Assembly: GCA_020063565.1 (NCBI GenBank)
Contig: JAICDB010000006.1
Location: 1 to 64,000, forward strand
Origin: Clostridiales bacterium
Lineage (GTDB): Bacteria; Bacillota; DSM-16504; Desulfitibacterales; JAICDB01
Direction: 5' to 3'
DNA: 64,000 nt
Below the pieces are notes generated by a model, which had not been told where the DNA came from, searched no databases, and saw only the letters and a list, made by a program, of their open reading frames with translations. Positions within the stretch are counted from its first letter, which is position 1; the number at the start of each line of letters is the position of its first letter. The translations under genes and the position numbers were made by a program. Shown in pieces: positions 24,714 to 34,208 of this stretch.

Positions 24714-26186
24714 TTATTTCAATAACCGTTTCATTATTTTACCTGTAGCGTTTTTGGGTAAGTCTGCTCTAAATTCAATAATTCTAGGTCTTTTATAAGG
24801 CGCCAGGCGTTCTTTGAGGTACTGTTTTAATTCCTTTTCTGAGATTTCCTTCCCGTCTTCCAAGACAACAAATGCTTTAACTACCTCGCCCCTGGCTTCA
24901 TCAGGTACCCCCAACACTGCACATTCCTTAACAGAAGGATTATTTAAAATTACTTCCTCTATTTCTCTGGGATAAACGTTAAAACCACTTACCACTACCA
25001 GTTCTTTTTTACGGTCCACTATATAATAATAGCCGTCTTCATCTTGCTTAGCCATATCACCTGTTAAAAGCCAACCATCAATTAATGCCTTTTCATTTTC
25101 TTCCGGCAGGTTAAAATATCCTTGCATAACGTTAGGTCCTTTAACAGCCAGCTCACCTATTTCTCCCGGTTCAACTTCTTCAAAATCATCATTGACAAGC
25201 TTAACTTCTACATCCGGGATAGGTAAACCTATGGAACCGGGTTTTCTAACTCCATCAAGTGGATTTAAAGTTACCACAGGGGAAGCTTCTGATAATCCAT
25301 ATCCTTCAACAAGAGGCACGGCAAATTTTTCTTCAAATGACTTAAGTATTTTTTGTGGAAGGGCCGACCCACCTGATACAGTAAATCTAAGTGAACTTAG
25401 TGCTTCTTTATTAGCAACTTGCAGCAGTACAACATACATAGATGGAGCACCACAAAATATAGTAATGTTTTCCCTTGCTATTGTTTCTACTACACCTCTG
25501 GGCTGGAAAGTCTCATGAATGGTAGCTTTACTTCCAGCAAATAATGGAAGTAAAACACTCGTTGTCCAAGCAAAGCTATGAAACATGGGTAAAACACATA
25601 ACATATTATCTTGGGGCTGCAAGTTACCTATTTTTTGTAAACTTTCTACATTAGCTATCAAGTTTTCATGGGTTAACATAGCTCCTTTTGGAAAACCTGT
25701 TGTACCCGAAGTATATAAAAATGCAGCTATTTCCGCTCTTTCTCTGCCTTCACAAGGAGTTAGGGTCGCAATTTCCTCTGTAAATGACTCATTAATTACT
25801 ACTAAATCTATATTAAGTTGTTCTTTAAGATTTATGTTTAATTTTTTAGCTGCAGCTTGAACAATTTTTTGATGAGCAACAACCATTTTGGCTTGTGCAT
25901 CCTTAAGTATATATTTTATTTCTTCAGGCGTAAGGGTAATATTAAGTGGTATAACGGTTCCACCGGCTCGAATTATCCCTAGGTATGAAAAAACGAATTC
26001 TAAATTATTTTGACAGATTAATAAAACCCTATCCCCTTTTTTAATTCCCTTTTGGATTAAATACTGCGCCATTTTGCCAACCATCTGGTCCAATTCTCCA
26101 TATGTACAGTGTTTATTACCAAATATTAACGCCTCATTCTCGGGGGTAAAGTTTTCATAGTAAATCCGGTCAAGAAATTTTTCCAT
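24714..26186 (-). CDS. AMP-forming acyl-CoA synthetase (long-chain fatty acid type)
   Basis: The 490-residue enzyme has the ANL superfamily motifs: P-loop YTSGTTGFPKGAMLTH, VEGYGLSEASPVV, TGDMAKQDEDGYYYIVDRKK and the catalytic lysine in LPKNATGKIMKR. It activates a carboxylic acid as CoA thioester through an adenylate. The acid cannot be told; medium- or long-chain fatty acids are likely. GAGGAGG precedes the ATG. Confidence 0.88.
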   Translation of the reverse strand: MEKFLDRIYYENFTPENEALIFGNKHCTYGELDQMVGKMAQYLIQKGIKKGDRVLLICQNNLEFVFSYLGIIRAGGTVIPLNITLTPEEIKYILKDAQAKMVVAHQKIVQAAAKKLNINLKEQLNIDLVVINESFTEEIATLTPCEGRERAEIAAFLYTSGTTGFPKGAMLTHENLIANVESLQKIGNLQPQDNMLCVLPMFHSFAWTTSVLLPLFAGSKATIHETFQPRGVVETIARENITIFCGAPSMYVVLLQVANKEALSSLRFTVSGGSALPQKILKSFEEKFAVPLVEGYGLSEASPVVTLNPLDGVRKPGSIGLPIPDVEVKLVNDDFEEVEPGEIGELAVKGPNVMQGYFNLPEENEKALIDGWLLTGDMAKQDEDGYYYIVDRKKELVVVSGFNVYPREIEEVILNNPSVKECAVLGVPDEARGEVVKAFVVLEDGKEISEKELKQYLKERLAPYKRPRIIEFRADLPKNATGKIMKRLLK

Positions 26187-26208
26187 AAAGTACCCTCCTC
26201 TTTTTAAT

Positions 26209-27183
26209 CTAAGAAATACTATCCTTGGGATAAAGCTTTAAACTCCTTTGTAAGTACCTGTCATACTCAGTCCAATCATGACAATCCTTACTTTTCTCAA
26301 TTAGGAGTGAAGCCTGGTTAACCCTTGCAGATACCAGGTCTGCCTGGTGCAGTGCTATAGCTTCCAAAGTTTGTGGTTCGACTACCGCTCCCCATTCCTT
26401 TTTGCCATGATGTGACAAAATTAAATGTTCCAAATGCTCTTGGATTTCAGTTGAAAAATTAGAAGGCAATTTTTGCCTGATAAAATCTCTTCCTAGAATT
26501 ATATGCCCCCCAAGCATTTTCGCTTTATCTGTTATATTAAATGTAATACTGTTTTTATCATACTCAAAAACTTTCCCTATATCATGCAGGATTGCACCAG
26601 CTATTAAAATGTCCCTATTAAAATGCTGACCCTGAAGCTGATATATTAAACTACAATAGCCAGCAACTTCTATAGTGTGTTCTAAAAGTCCCCCTAAATA
26701 ATTATGGTGTATAAGCCTCCCACCGACGGAAGTGGAGAAAATTTCAAAAAAATCCCCTAAAAAAATATTCTTCAGATAAGATAAAATTTCTTTATTTTCA
26801 ATGGAAGATATTATCTGCATAAGTTCAGCTTTCATTTTTGTGATATCCCGATTAGTACGAGATACAAAATCCTCAATATTATAAAAATCAGCAGCTACTT
26901 TTTTACATTCAAAAATATGTAGCTGTTCCAAACCATTATAATCAACTACTTCTCCCATAACTTCAACTACTTGATCCTGTTTAATAGTATTATAGAGTTC
27001 TAATGAAAGCTCCTTATCCCAAACCCTACCCTCCACACTGCCGGTCTTATCAACCAGCACTAATTTTAAATAATCATTTCCAGAACGTGTCTTAGCAAGC
27101 TCTATTTTCATAACAGCCAACAAAATATTTACTTGCATTCCCGGAACTAAATCAGTAATCCATTGTCTTTTTGTTTTTTTCAA
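26209..27183 (-). CDS. yhaM: 3'-5' exoribonuclease YhaM-type (OB fold plus HD domain)
   Basis: The 324-residue protein has an N-terminal OB-fold (MNILLAVMKIELAKTRSGN-type strand, up to about 110) and an HD domain (about 140-290) with LLEHTIEVAGYC, GAILHDIGKVFEY and LILSHHGKKEWG. This is the architecture of Bacillus YhaM, a manganese-dependent exoribonuclease. Here the start is TTG with AAAGGAATG upstream. Confidence 0.88.
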   Translation of the reverse strand: MKKTKRQWITDLVPGMQVNILLAVMKIELAKTRSGNDYLKLVLVDKTGSVEGRVWDKELSLELYNTIKQDQVVEVMGEVVDYNGLEQLHIFECKKVAADFYNIEDFVSRTNRDITKMKAELMQIISSIENKEILSYLKNIFLGDFFEIFSTSVGGRLIHHNYLGGLLEHTIEVAGYCSLIYQLQGQHFNRDILIAGAILHDIGKVFEYDKNSITFNITDKAKMLGGHIILGRDFIRQKLPSNFSTEIQEHLEHLILSHHGKKEWGAVVEPQTLEAIALHQADLVSARVNQASLLIEKSKDCHDWTEYDRYLQRSLKLYPKDSIS

Positions 27184-27427
27184 AATATCATTCCTTTCTT
27201 TCCAAATTTATAAATTCAACAAATTTATTTTATGTCCTTCTTTTAAATGAAAACTTAGCTTGCACCAATCCGGCACTTAGTTAAATTATAGAGTATGGGT
27301 TTTCATACATAAAATACTATGTACCTATCATAAACAAGAATTAGTTCCTCCGAGACTAAGCGCCGGAGCAGGTAGAAGCTTTAGTTGAATTTATCCTTCC
27401 CCAGAATTATACTTCCTGAAAGTACAA
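27184..27427. other. Intergenic stretch between yhaM and splB
   Basis: About 245 AT-rich bases without a gene or RNA that I recognise. Confidence 0.4.
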
Positions 27428-27456
27428 AAGAAAAAACGCTCGTGTAAGAGCGTTTT
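27428..27456 (-). terminator. Terminator of splB
   Basis: AAAACGCTC pairs with GAGCGTTTT; T-rich on the minus strand. Confidence 0.85.
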
Positions 27457-27462
27457 AAAGCA

Positions 27463-28493
27463 TTATATAAAATATTCTATTTTAACGTTAGATAAATACT
27501 TGTCCTTAAATTCTTGAAATTTTTCATGTATCACATTCATTTCTTCCTCAGGATAAACATATTTAATATACCCAAATTGGCCGTATTTAACTTTCCTATC
27601 TACTTCGTTCATAGGAAGATTAGTATTAGGAAAGATATCCAGAATATTTTTTTTAGCCCTGGGAGTAAAGCGGTGGGTTATAAGTTCCAGAGCCATGCCA
27701 TTTTTAACATGAGGCATAACAACCTGCTGTAAAGTGATAAATAAACTTTCATATTCTTTTTCCCATTGGGGGTGAGTTATTATTGGGCCGATAATAAAGC
27801 CAATAGGGAAGTGTGCTTGAGCAACTTTTGTCACTGCCTTAAGTCTTTCCTCTAAAGGTGGAGTTCCATGTTCATAATTTGAAATTATAAAGGGAGTATT
27901 GATACTAAACCTAAAGCGAGTTCTATTATTATGTTCAATATCTAGAAGTGAATCCACATTCGTAAACTTGGTAACAAACCGGAAAAAGCTCTTCTTATTT
28001 TTTCCAAAAAAAGAAATAGCTTTTGCAAGATTCCCGGTAAAATGTTCAACTGCTAAAGGATCAGAAGTAGCAGCTCCTTCAAATACTGTTGTTTCAGGAA
28101 GTCTCTCATCTATATATTTTTGAGCCATTTGTAATATCTCCTCGATATTCACGTAAATACGCAAGTAAGGTTTTTTACCTAAGGTAGTATGCAGATAACA
28201 GTACTGGCATTTACCAGGACAGCTTGTAGAAAGCGGGAGCTGGTAATGGGCAGATGGTTTACAAGTTTGGAATTCTTTACTTTTTCTTACACCAACGACT
28301 AAAGTCTTTTTTGCTTCTCTAAAAGCTTCCTGAGCAGATGAACCGGGAATTCCTGCAACTCTATTATGAGATCCAATAACCTTTACTTCCACATTCTCCT
28401 TATCCTTAAAATATTTCCATAAACTTTTACCTTTTTCATATTCAAAAGCTTTTTGCTCAAAAAAACCCTTGCGGGATGAAACAAATAATCCAT
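27463..28493 (-). CDS. splB: Spore photoproduct lyase, interrupted by a -1 frameshift
   Basis: SplB is the radical SAM enzyme that repairs thymine dimers in germinating spores. The cluster motif is in STSCPGKCQYCYLHTT. The main frame (27463-28392) starts only at a GTG inside the protein. The missing N-terminus is encoded upstream: ATG 28493 with GAGGTG before it gives MDYLFHPARVF, and after a run of seven T (28459-28465) the main frame continues FEQKAFEYEKGKSLWKYFKD and KVIGSHNRVAGIPG. One extra T would restore a normal protein of about 343 aa. It may be a real mutation, a homopolymer sequencing error, or slippage on T7. Confidence 0.88.
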
Positions 28494-28552
28494 ACTAACA
28501 CCTCTAGAACTTTATTCTCAAAGATAATGTTAGTATAGTTCTGAAAAAATAT

Positions 28553-30256
28553 TCAGGAACAATTATTAAAAATATTGTCTTTTTTGTCATTTGCAGGTAA
28601 AAACAGGCTAAAAGTAGTTCCGTTTTCCTTAATACACCGTACTGTGATATTTCCACCATGTGCTTCAACTATTTTATGTGATATTGCAAGTCCTAGTCCA
28701 GTACCTTGTTCTTTATCTGAATAGAAGGGTTCAAATATTTTATTTAATTTTTCTTCTTCTATACCTGTGCCGTTGTCAGAAACTTCTATTGTCACTTGGC
28801 CGTTACTTGTAGGATAACTATCTATAGAAATTTCCCCTTTCTTCCCTTTTACTGCATCAATTGCATTAATAATTAAATTTAAAAAAACTTGTGTCATTTG
28901 CTCCTTATCAACAAAAATTTCAGGGGTGCCAGGCGCTACTTTAACACTAAAATCTATATCATACAGCCTTATTTGTGGAATAATTATTTTTTCAACATTA
29001 TGCAGAAACTCTTCTACATTTATCTTTTCTAACTTAGGTTCATGTGTTTTGGCAAGCTTTAAAAAATCACTTAATAAATTATTAACCCTTTCAAGTTCTT
29101 CAATTGCTACTTGCATATAATCTGCATTGCTTTTACCATCGGGTCTTTCTTTTTCTAACTGGCAGAATCCTTTCACAGTAGTTAAAGGATTTTTAATTTC
29201 ATGGGCAAAACCAGCAGCAAGTTGACCAATAAGTGTAAGCTTTTCAATTCTGTTTTTATGTTCAAATTCTTCCTGACGTTTAAGCTTTTTTGCTTCATTT
29301 AATTTTTCATTTGCTTTTACTTCTAATTGCCCCATTGAACTTCCTTGAAAAGGGTAAACAGACCAACCAACATTTATTTGTACATTTGTAGACAAAGAAT
29401 CAGTGTTTAATAAGGGATAACCTACTATTAAATGCTCTACATCCTTGGCCTTTTGGGTTGCACATTTAATACTATTAACTTTTTCAAAAGCAATAAAGCA
29501 GCCGCCATTATAGAAGCAGATTTGCTCAAAGCATTTTTTGTTTTGCAATATAGTAGCTATCCGGGCTAACAACTGATTTGCTGCAGAATAGCCAACTAAT
29601 TCATTAATTCTTTGCAGATTAGCAACATCTAACAAAAATATTGCAAATTTGAAGTTGTTCTTTTGAGCTTCTTTAATTTTCCCCTCTAAAAATTTTTGAA
29701 AATACCTGTAATTATGTAATCCAGTAATAAGATCTTTATGATAAATAACCTCTTCTTCATAAAAAAATTTCAATTTCTCTTCTTGAATAAAAAATATTAG
29801 TAGTTCGCATCCCATAATCATTATTACCGGTAAAATATAATAAAAATTTTTTAGGGTATATATGTCACCTACCCATAATCCTATTAAAAAAACTATATTA
29901 AATAATATACAGTAAATGGTAAATTTTCTTTCGAACCAAAATGAAAATAACATTATACCGATAGGTAAATTGTAAATAAAAATACTTTGTATTCCTCCTG
30001 TAAGTAATATTGAGCTGATAATTAAACCATACCCAGCTATTAGAGTTACTGTAATTAACATTTTATCTTTATTATTTTTTTTGATAATCAGGTAATTTAA
30101 GACCAAGTATAATATTCCAAATCCTATAGGCAAAAAAAATAAACCTCTCACAGAAAATTCAAAAAAGTATATAGTTAATGCAATCAGCAATATAATTATT
30201 TGCCCAAAAAGATAAAATACCTTATTTTGTCTTACTTTAATTTGTAATCCGTTCAT
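28553..30256 (-). CDS. Orphan membrane histidine kinase with degenerate GGDEF domain
   Basis: The 567-residue kinase has about six N-terminal membrane segments (to about 165), a GGDEF-like domain (about 175-320), and HisKA/HATPase domains. The GGDEF signature is degenerate, reading YNGGCF, so cyclase activity is unlikely. The phosphorylated His lies in AAGFAHEIKNPLTTVKGF, the form seen in sporulation kinases of the KinA-E type. The ATP lid has DNGTGIEEEKLNKIFEPFYS and GTGLGLAI. No response regulator is adjacent. With Spo0B and a Spo0E-like protein in the window, a role in Spo0A phosphorylation is plausible (inference). GAGGTG precedes the ATG. Confidence 0.88.
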   Translation of the reverse strand: MNGLQIKVRQNKVFYLFGQIIILLIALTIYFFEFSVRGLFFLPIGFGILYLVLNYLIIKKNNKDKMLITVTLIAGYGLIISSILLTGGIQSIFIYNLPIGIMLFSFWFERKFTIYCILFNIVFLIGLWVGDIYTLKNFYYILPVIMIMGCELLIFFIQEEKLKFFYEEEVIYHKDLITGLHNYRYFQKFLEGKIKEAQKNNFKFAIFLLDVANLQRINELVGYSAANQLLARIATILQNKKCFEQICFYNGGCFIAFEKVNSIKCATQKAKDVEHLIVGYPLLNTDSLSTNVQINVGWSVYPFQGSSMGQLEVKANEKLNEAKKLKRQEEFEHKNRIEKLTLIGQLAAGFAHEIKNPLTTVKGFCQLEKERPDGKSNADYMQVAIEELERVNNLLSDFLKLAKTHEPKLEKINVEEFLHNVEKIIIPQIRLYDIDFSVKVAPGTPEIFVDKEQMTQVFLNLIINAIDAVKGKKGEISIDSYPTSNGQVTIEVSDNGTGIEEEKLNKIFEPFYSDKEQGTGLGLAISHKIVEAHGGNITVRCIKENGTTFSLFLPANDKKDNIFNNCS

Positions 30257-30420
30257 TATTTCACCTCAAAAAAATTAATTGCGAACCTCGCTTATTTATT
30301 TATTGAAAAATTTGCATTTTCCTCTATCGAAAAAAATAAAATTTTATCGAATTTAGTATATTTTTCAAGTAAAACAAAAAAATTTCAGTAGACAACACCC
30401 ATGCCGGTCACACATTATAA

Positions 30421-30453
30421 ATTAAAAGGCCTGTATCCTAAGATACAGACCTA
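30421..30453 (-). terminator. Terminator of tRNA-Leu(GAG)
   Basis: AGGTCTGTATC pairs with GATACAGGCCT on the minus strand, followed by TTTAATTT. Confidence 0.8.
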
Positions 30454-30459
30454 AAATTA

Positions 30460-30547
30460 TGGTGCGAGAGATGGGATTCGAACCCATACAGCCGCTATAG
30501 CCACATGGCCCTCAACCATGCGTGTCTGCCAGTTCCACCACTCTCGC
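30460..30547 (-). tRNA. tRNA-Leu (anticodon GAG)
   Basis: Acceptor GCGAGAG/CTCTCGC, long variable arm, anticodon loop TTGAGGG, T-arm GGTTCGAATCC, CCA encoded. Single-gene unit. Confidence 0.95.
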
Positions 30548-30578
30548 AAATTTATCACTTGTTTTCGACTCGATGATT

Positions 30579-30607
30579 ATTATAACATGCGAAAGCTAAT
30601 TGAGCAA
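30579..30607 (-). promoter_or_regulatory. Promoter of tRNA-Leu(GAG)
   Basis: TTGCTC, 17 bases, TATAAT on the minus strand. Confidence 0.75.
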
Positions 30608-30660
30608 GTAATTTTTTAAAGTAAAATATTTTCCAGGTTATACCCGGTACTCAACCCCTG

Positions 30661-31488
30661 CTATTGTTTAATTAAAGGGACTAGCTGCTCGGCGCCGGTT
30701 TTAACATCAAAATTAATTGGTTCGCTGGGACTTTTCATTAAAATCAACATTAGAGCCGTTTGGCCAATTACGGTATCTAAATTTTCCACTGTACAGATAC
30801 CTAGTTTTTGATATAAAGGAAGATATGAAGAGCTAGTTTCAGAGCACTCCCCCGCAATCACATTTAATCCCTGTTCCTTAAAATATTGAATTAGGGGTAC
30901 ATCGAAAAAATCTGCAAAGTTATATTTATCCTGGTGACTTCCTCCCACTATCAGTGCTGTATCAAAGAATTCACTTGTAGCACCTGATATTTTAACAAAA
31001 TTTTTATATTCATTTTCTAACTCCACTTCATTAAGCAACATTCGCCCCAAGGAAATCGCAATTTCAGGCAGTTCTTGAGATGGATTATTCTTCAATTTTG
31101 ATAATTTTTTCATGTCAATACTTACTAACTTTACTTTAATACCCGCCCTTTTCAAAGTGTCCAGCAAATCTTCTATACTTTCACACTGGCAGGTTTTAAT
31201 TACAACAATACTATACCCACCAAACTTTTCACTAAAAATTAACGGATATAATTCTTTGGTAAAGTTTTTTAATGTTTCGTTATTTTGTTTAACCTTTGTA
31301 ATTTCAGCCTTCACAAGTTGATTTTGCTGGCGTAAGGCATAAAAATCTTCTTCTAACCGATCAATCAATCTTTCCTGTTCATGAAGAAGAAATTCATTAT
31401 CAATAAAGGTACTACCAATTACCATACCTATCCCTAATGCCAAGAATATTGCAGCTATAGTTGCAAAATGATATTTCAGGTCGATCAT
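30661..31488 (-). CDS. MctB-like (copper transporter family) protein
   Basis: The 275-residue product begins MIDLKYHFATIAAIFLALGI then GMVIGSTFI, the N-terminal membrane helix typical of the MctB family (DUF3186), followed by a coiled coil (about 35-75) and a soluble domain. MctB of mycobacteria affects copper content, but Firmicutes and other relatives have no proven role. The start has AAGAGTGAG upstream. Confidence 0.78.
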   Translation of the reverse strand: MIDLKYHFATIAAIFLALGIGMVIGSTFIDNEFLLHEQERLIDRLEEDFYALRQQNQLVKAEITKVKQNNETLKNFTKELYPLIFSEKFGGYSIVVIKTCQCESIEDLLDTLKRAGIKVKLVSIDMKKLSKLKNNPSQELPEIAISLGRMLLNEVELENEYKNFVKISGATSEFFDTALIVGGSHQDKYNFADFFDVPLIQYFKEQGLNVIAGECSETSSSYLPLYQKLGICTVENLDTVIGQTALMLILMKSPSEPINFDVKTGAEQLVPLIKQ

Positions 31489-31572
31489 TTGCTCACTCTT
31501 TCAACTTTACTTTTAATAGTGTTCGAACATCCTCTTTTATTTTAGTTTGACCGACCTTAAATAAGTTATACA

Positions 31573-32613
31573 CTAAATTATTCTTTCGAGTCTTGTTGTC
31601 GGAGTTATACCTGGTATTCTTCCTCTTTTCGCCACAGGTTTACCAGCTATTTCTTTGATATCCATAGTCATGTCTATTGGCGGATGTGAGGAAATAAAGC
31701 TTCCCACTCCAAATGCATCTACTCCTGCCTCACTTAGCAAGATAATCTTTTCAGGATAAAGACCTCCTGAAGCGAATATTTTTACATTTTCGTAGCCTGC
31801 CATATCTAACCGCGCCCTTACTTCCCGTACCAAAGATGGAGTAACACCACCGCGTTCGCTTGGAGTATCAAGCCTTATTCCATCTAATTTATCCTGGAGT
31901 GCTTCTGCAACTCGTAAAGCCTCCTCTGCTTCGTCTTTAAATGTGTCAACCAGTATTAACCTTAAAGCATCTTTAGGCATAGTTTCATGATATGTCCTGG
32001 CAGCCCGTACAGTATCACCAACAATTAAAAACACTGCATGCGGTACAGTTCCTACCGGCTCTTTACCAGCAAGCTTTGCTCCTAATATACAACTGGCCCC
32101 ATCTGCACCACCAATAATAGCAGCTCTTTCCATAACAGGGGCAACTGAAGGATGAACATGACGGGCACCAAAACAAAATACTGGTTTTCCACCAGCGGCT
32201 TCTTTAGCCTCATTTGCAGCAGTTGCCCAGCCAGATGAACTGGCCAAAATACCTAAAATTGCAGTTTCATGCAGTCCAAATTCACCGTATGGCCCTGTTA
32301 TTCTCATAACAACCTCTTTTTTATCAAGCTTGTCCCCCTCACGAAGCGCCCACACCTTTAGATTCTTTTCTGCAAGGAGGTTTTTAACTTCTCCTACACC
32401 GGCAAAAATGCCTTGTTTACGAGCAAAAATTTCCGCCGTAACTTCTGTATCTAAAAGCCCCTCTTTTTTTAAAATTTCATATGTACGGACAAAATAAATA
32501 TCTGTAATAGTACCATTTAAAATTTCATGATGTTCGGCAGAATAAAACAATCTCTCCTTTGAAATCTCAAAATTTTTAACTTGTTCAATTTTTGTAATCT
32601 CTTCTCTCTTCAT
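31573..32613 (-). CDS. pncB: Nicotinate phosphoribosyltransferase
   Basis: The enzyme joins nicotinate and PRPP to nicotinate mononucleotide for NAD salvage. The product of about 346 aa belongs to the short NAPRTase class: FCFGARHVHPSVAPVMERAA, LDGIRLDTPSERGGV, and IFASGGLYPEKI, with the C-terminal GVGSFISSHPPIDMTMDI. AGAGGTG precedes two ATG codons; the second, at 32613, has the better spacing. nadD is elsewhere in this window. Confidence 0.9.
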   Translation of the reverse strand: MKREEITKIEQVKNFEISKERLFYSAEHHEILNGTITDIYFVRTYEILKKEGLLDTEVTAEIFARKQGIFAGVGEVKNLLAEKNLKVWALREGDKLDKKEVVMRITGPYGEFGLHETAILGILASSSGWATAANEAKEAAGGKPVFCFGARHVHPSVAPVMERAAIIGGADGASCILGAKLAGKEPVGTVPHAVFLIVGDTVRAARTYHETMPKDALRLILVDTFKDEAEEALRVAEALQDKLDGIRLDTPSERGGVTPSLVREVRARLDMAGYENVKIFASGGLYPEKIILLSEAGVDAFGVGSFISSHPPIDMTMDIKEIAGKPVAKRGRIPGITPTTRLERII

Positions 32614-32663
32614 CATGGCACCTCTTTTACAAAACTAATAATAAAAGTTTTCTTCAAAAGATA

Positions 32664-32908
32664 CTCTAAGAGGATGTTCGAAAAGTCCGCGCGAAATCCA
32701 CTTCGAATTTCGGCGTTGGCTCGTCTCCTACGCTGCTCACCCGGCACTTAACCAGACAATTTGCCTTTTCCATAAGGTTTGATAACAAATTACCTCTATC
32801 CAACATTATCTGGAAATGATTCGTTAAGTGCCGGGCTCCGCTGCTCAGAGCCTTCGCCGCCTTGAACTTCTCGTGTCTCTCGTGCTCCTTTTCGAACATT
32901 CACTCTAA
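32664..32908. repeat. Palindromic MITE-like repeat, long copy (A)
   Basis: The ends are inverted: AGAGGATGTTCGAAAAGTCCG at the left and CTCCTTTTCGAACATTCACTCT at the right, with TTCGAA cores. Inside lies a second inverted pair, CCCGGCACTTAAC (32740-32752) and GTTAAGTGCCGGG (32823-32835), then CCAGACAAT/ATTATCTGG. The whole folds as a long hairpin and is richer in GC than its surroundings. The minus frame across it (77 codons) is probably not a gene. It provides the stop codon of the transglycosylase gene. A short copy lies at 46797-46846. Confidence 0.72.
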
Positions 32909-33505
32909 TATTTCGTTGTTTCTCAGAAAAAACCTTTTTTTACCCTCTTTATAAAACCATTTATAGATTTTATAGTTATAGTTTACCTTTTTAACAAATT
33001 GCCTTGTTTCTTTAAAGGGTATATCATTAAGATTTTTAAACTTACCGTCCCATTCTTTTTTTTGAAGCCATTTTTTTACATTTCCCCTTCCACCATTGTA
33101 TGCTGCTAAAATTAATGGTAAGCTGCCATCAAATTGATTTCGCAAGCTGTTCAAATACCAGCAGCCAAAATGAATATTGTATTCCGGTTTAAACAAAAAT
33201 TCCTCCTTATATTCCATTCCATTTTGACTTGCAATCCATTTCGCAGTTTCCGGCATAAGCTGCATTAAACCTTTCGCCCCTCTTTTTGACATGGCGTGAG
33301 GCTTAAATTCGCTTTCCACCTTAATAATAGCAGCAATAAGAAAAGGGTCAAGGCTAAATTTATTTGAAAAATATTTGATTTCGTCCCAGTATTTTAAAGG
33401 AAACAGCTGTTGAAACCCCCAGGGAAGCACAATATAATTCAAAATACAAAAAAAGAAAATAGCAACAATAATTAATTTTATGGTTTTTATCTTTAAGAAA
33501 AACAA
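32900..33505 (-). CDS. Lytic transglycosylase (SLT domain)
   Basis: The 201-residue protein has an N-terminal membrane anchor or signal (about 8-28) and a soluble lytic transglycosylase domain: IAAIIKVESEFKPHAMSKRG with the catalytic Glu in KVESEF, GLMQLMPETAKWIA, and LILAAYNGGRGNVKKWL. It cuts murein between MurNAc and GlcNAc. The last codon and stop lie inside repeat A. Start TTG 33505 has a weak ribosome site. Confidence 0.9.
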   Translation of the reverse strand: MFFLKIKTIKLIIVAIFFFCILNYIVLPWGFQQLFPLKYWDEIKYFSNKFSLDPFLIAAIIKVESEFKPHAMSKRGAKGLMQLMPETAKWIASQNGMEYKEEFLFKPEYNIHFGCWYLNSLRNQFDGSLPLILAAYNGGRGNVKKWLQKKEWDGKFKNLNDIPFKETRQFVKKVNYNYKIYKWFYKEGKKRFFLRNNEILE

Positions 33506-33569
33506 GCCCAGCTCACCACCAAGGTAGTTTTTATCTAACTTTAAAGGTACTTAACTCTTTAAGAAAATT

Positions 33570-34208
33570 TTATGCTTTAATCTCGAGTTCATTACCTGTA
33601 ATCTCTCGCCAAAGAGATACTACCTGCCTTTTTGTATCTTCAAGGGTGCCTTCTGCATTTATAATTCTATCAGCATATTTTAATTTTTCCTTTAGTGGCA
33701 TTTGGGCCTTAATCCTTTTTAAAGCTTCTTGACGCCCTATTCGGTCCCTTAATTCAATTCTCTTTATTTGCAGTTCTTCGGAAACCGCAACTACCCAAAC
33801 CTCATCAACCAGAGTTTCCATTCCACTTTCCAATAGAAGAGGTACATCTAACACTATGATTTTTTGTGGATCCTTTTCTTTGATTCGTTGTATTTCTTCT
33901 AAAAAATATTCTTTTACCCGGGGATGAATTATACTTTCAAGTTTTTTTCTTTTTTCCTCGTCATTGAAAACAATTTTACCTAGCAACTTTCTATTTAAAT
34001 CTCCATCTGAAGTAAGTACTTTCCGCCCAAATGTTTTTATTATTTCCTTATAAGCAGGTTTCCCTTTTTGAACTATTTTTTTGGCCACCTCATCAGCGTC
34101 TAAGACTGCTGCACCCAGTTCTTGCAAAATAGTTGCCACTGTAGTTTTACCACTGGCTATTCCCCCCGTTAATCCTATTACCAACACTTTCCTTCTCACT
34201 CCTGACAA
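33570..34208 (-). CDS. coaE: Dephospho-CoA kinase
   Basis: CoaE phosphorylates dephospho-CoA, the last step of coenzyme A synthesis. The P-loop is in IGLTGGIASGKTTV and the lid region in RIELRDRIGRQEA. Length about 205-212 aa. The gene overlaps the end of mutM; the start is uncertain among TTG 34208, GTG 34199 and GTG 34187. Confidence 0.93.
   Translation of the reverse strand: MSGVRRKVLVIGLTGGIASGKTTVATILQELGAAVLDADEVAKKIVQKGKPAYKEIIKTFGRKVLTSDGDLNRKLLGKIVFNDEEKRKKLESIIHPRVKEYFLEEIQRIKEKDPQKIIVLDVPLLLESGMETLVDEVWVVAVSEELQIKRIELRDRIGRQEALKRIKAQMPLKEKLKYADRIINAEGTLEDTKRQVVSLWREITGNELEIKA

Noticed and set aside
32666-32899. 77-codon minus-strand frame in repeat A
   Set aside because: The frame runs end to end through a palindromic repeat, has no ribosome site, and the short copy of the repeat lacks it.
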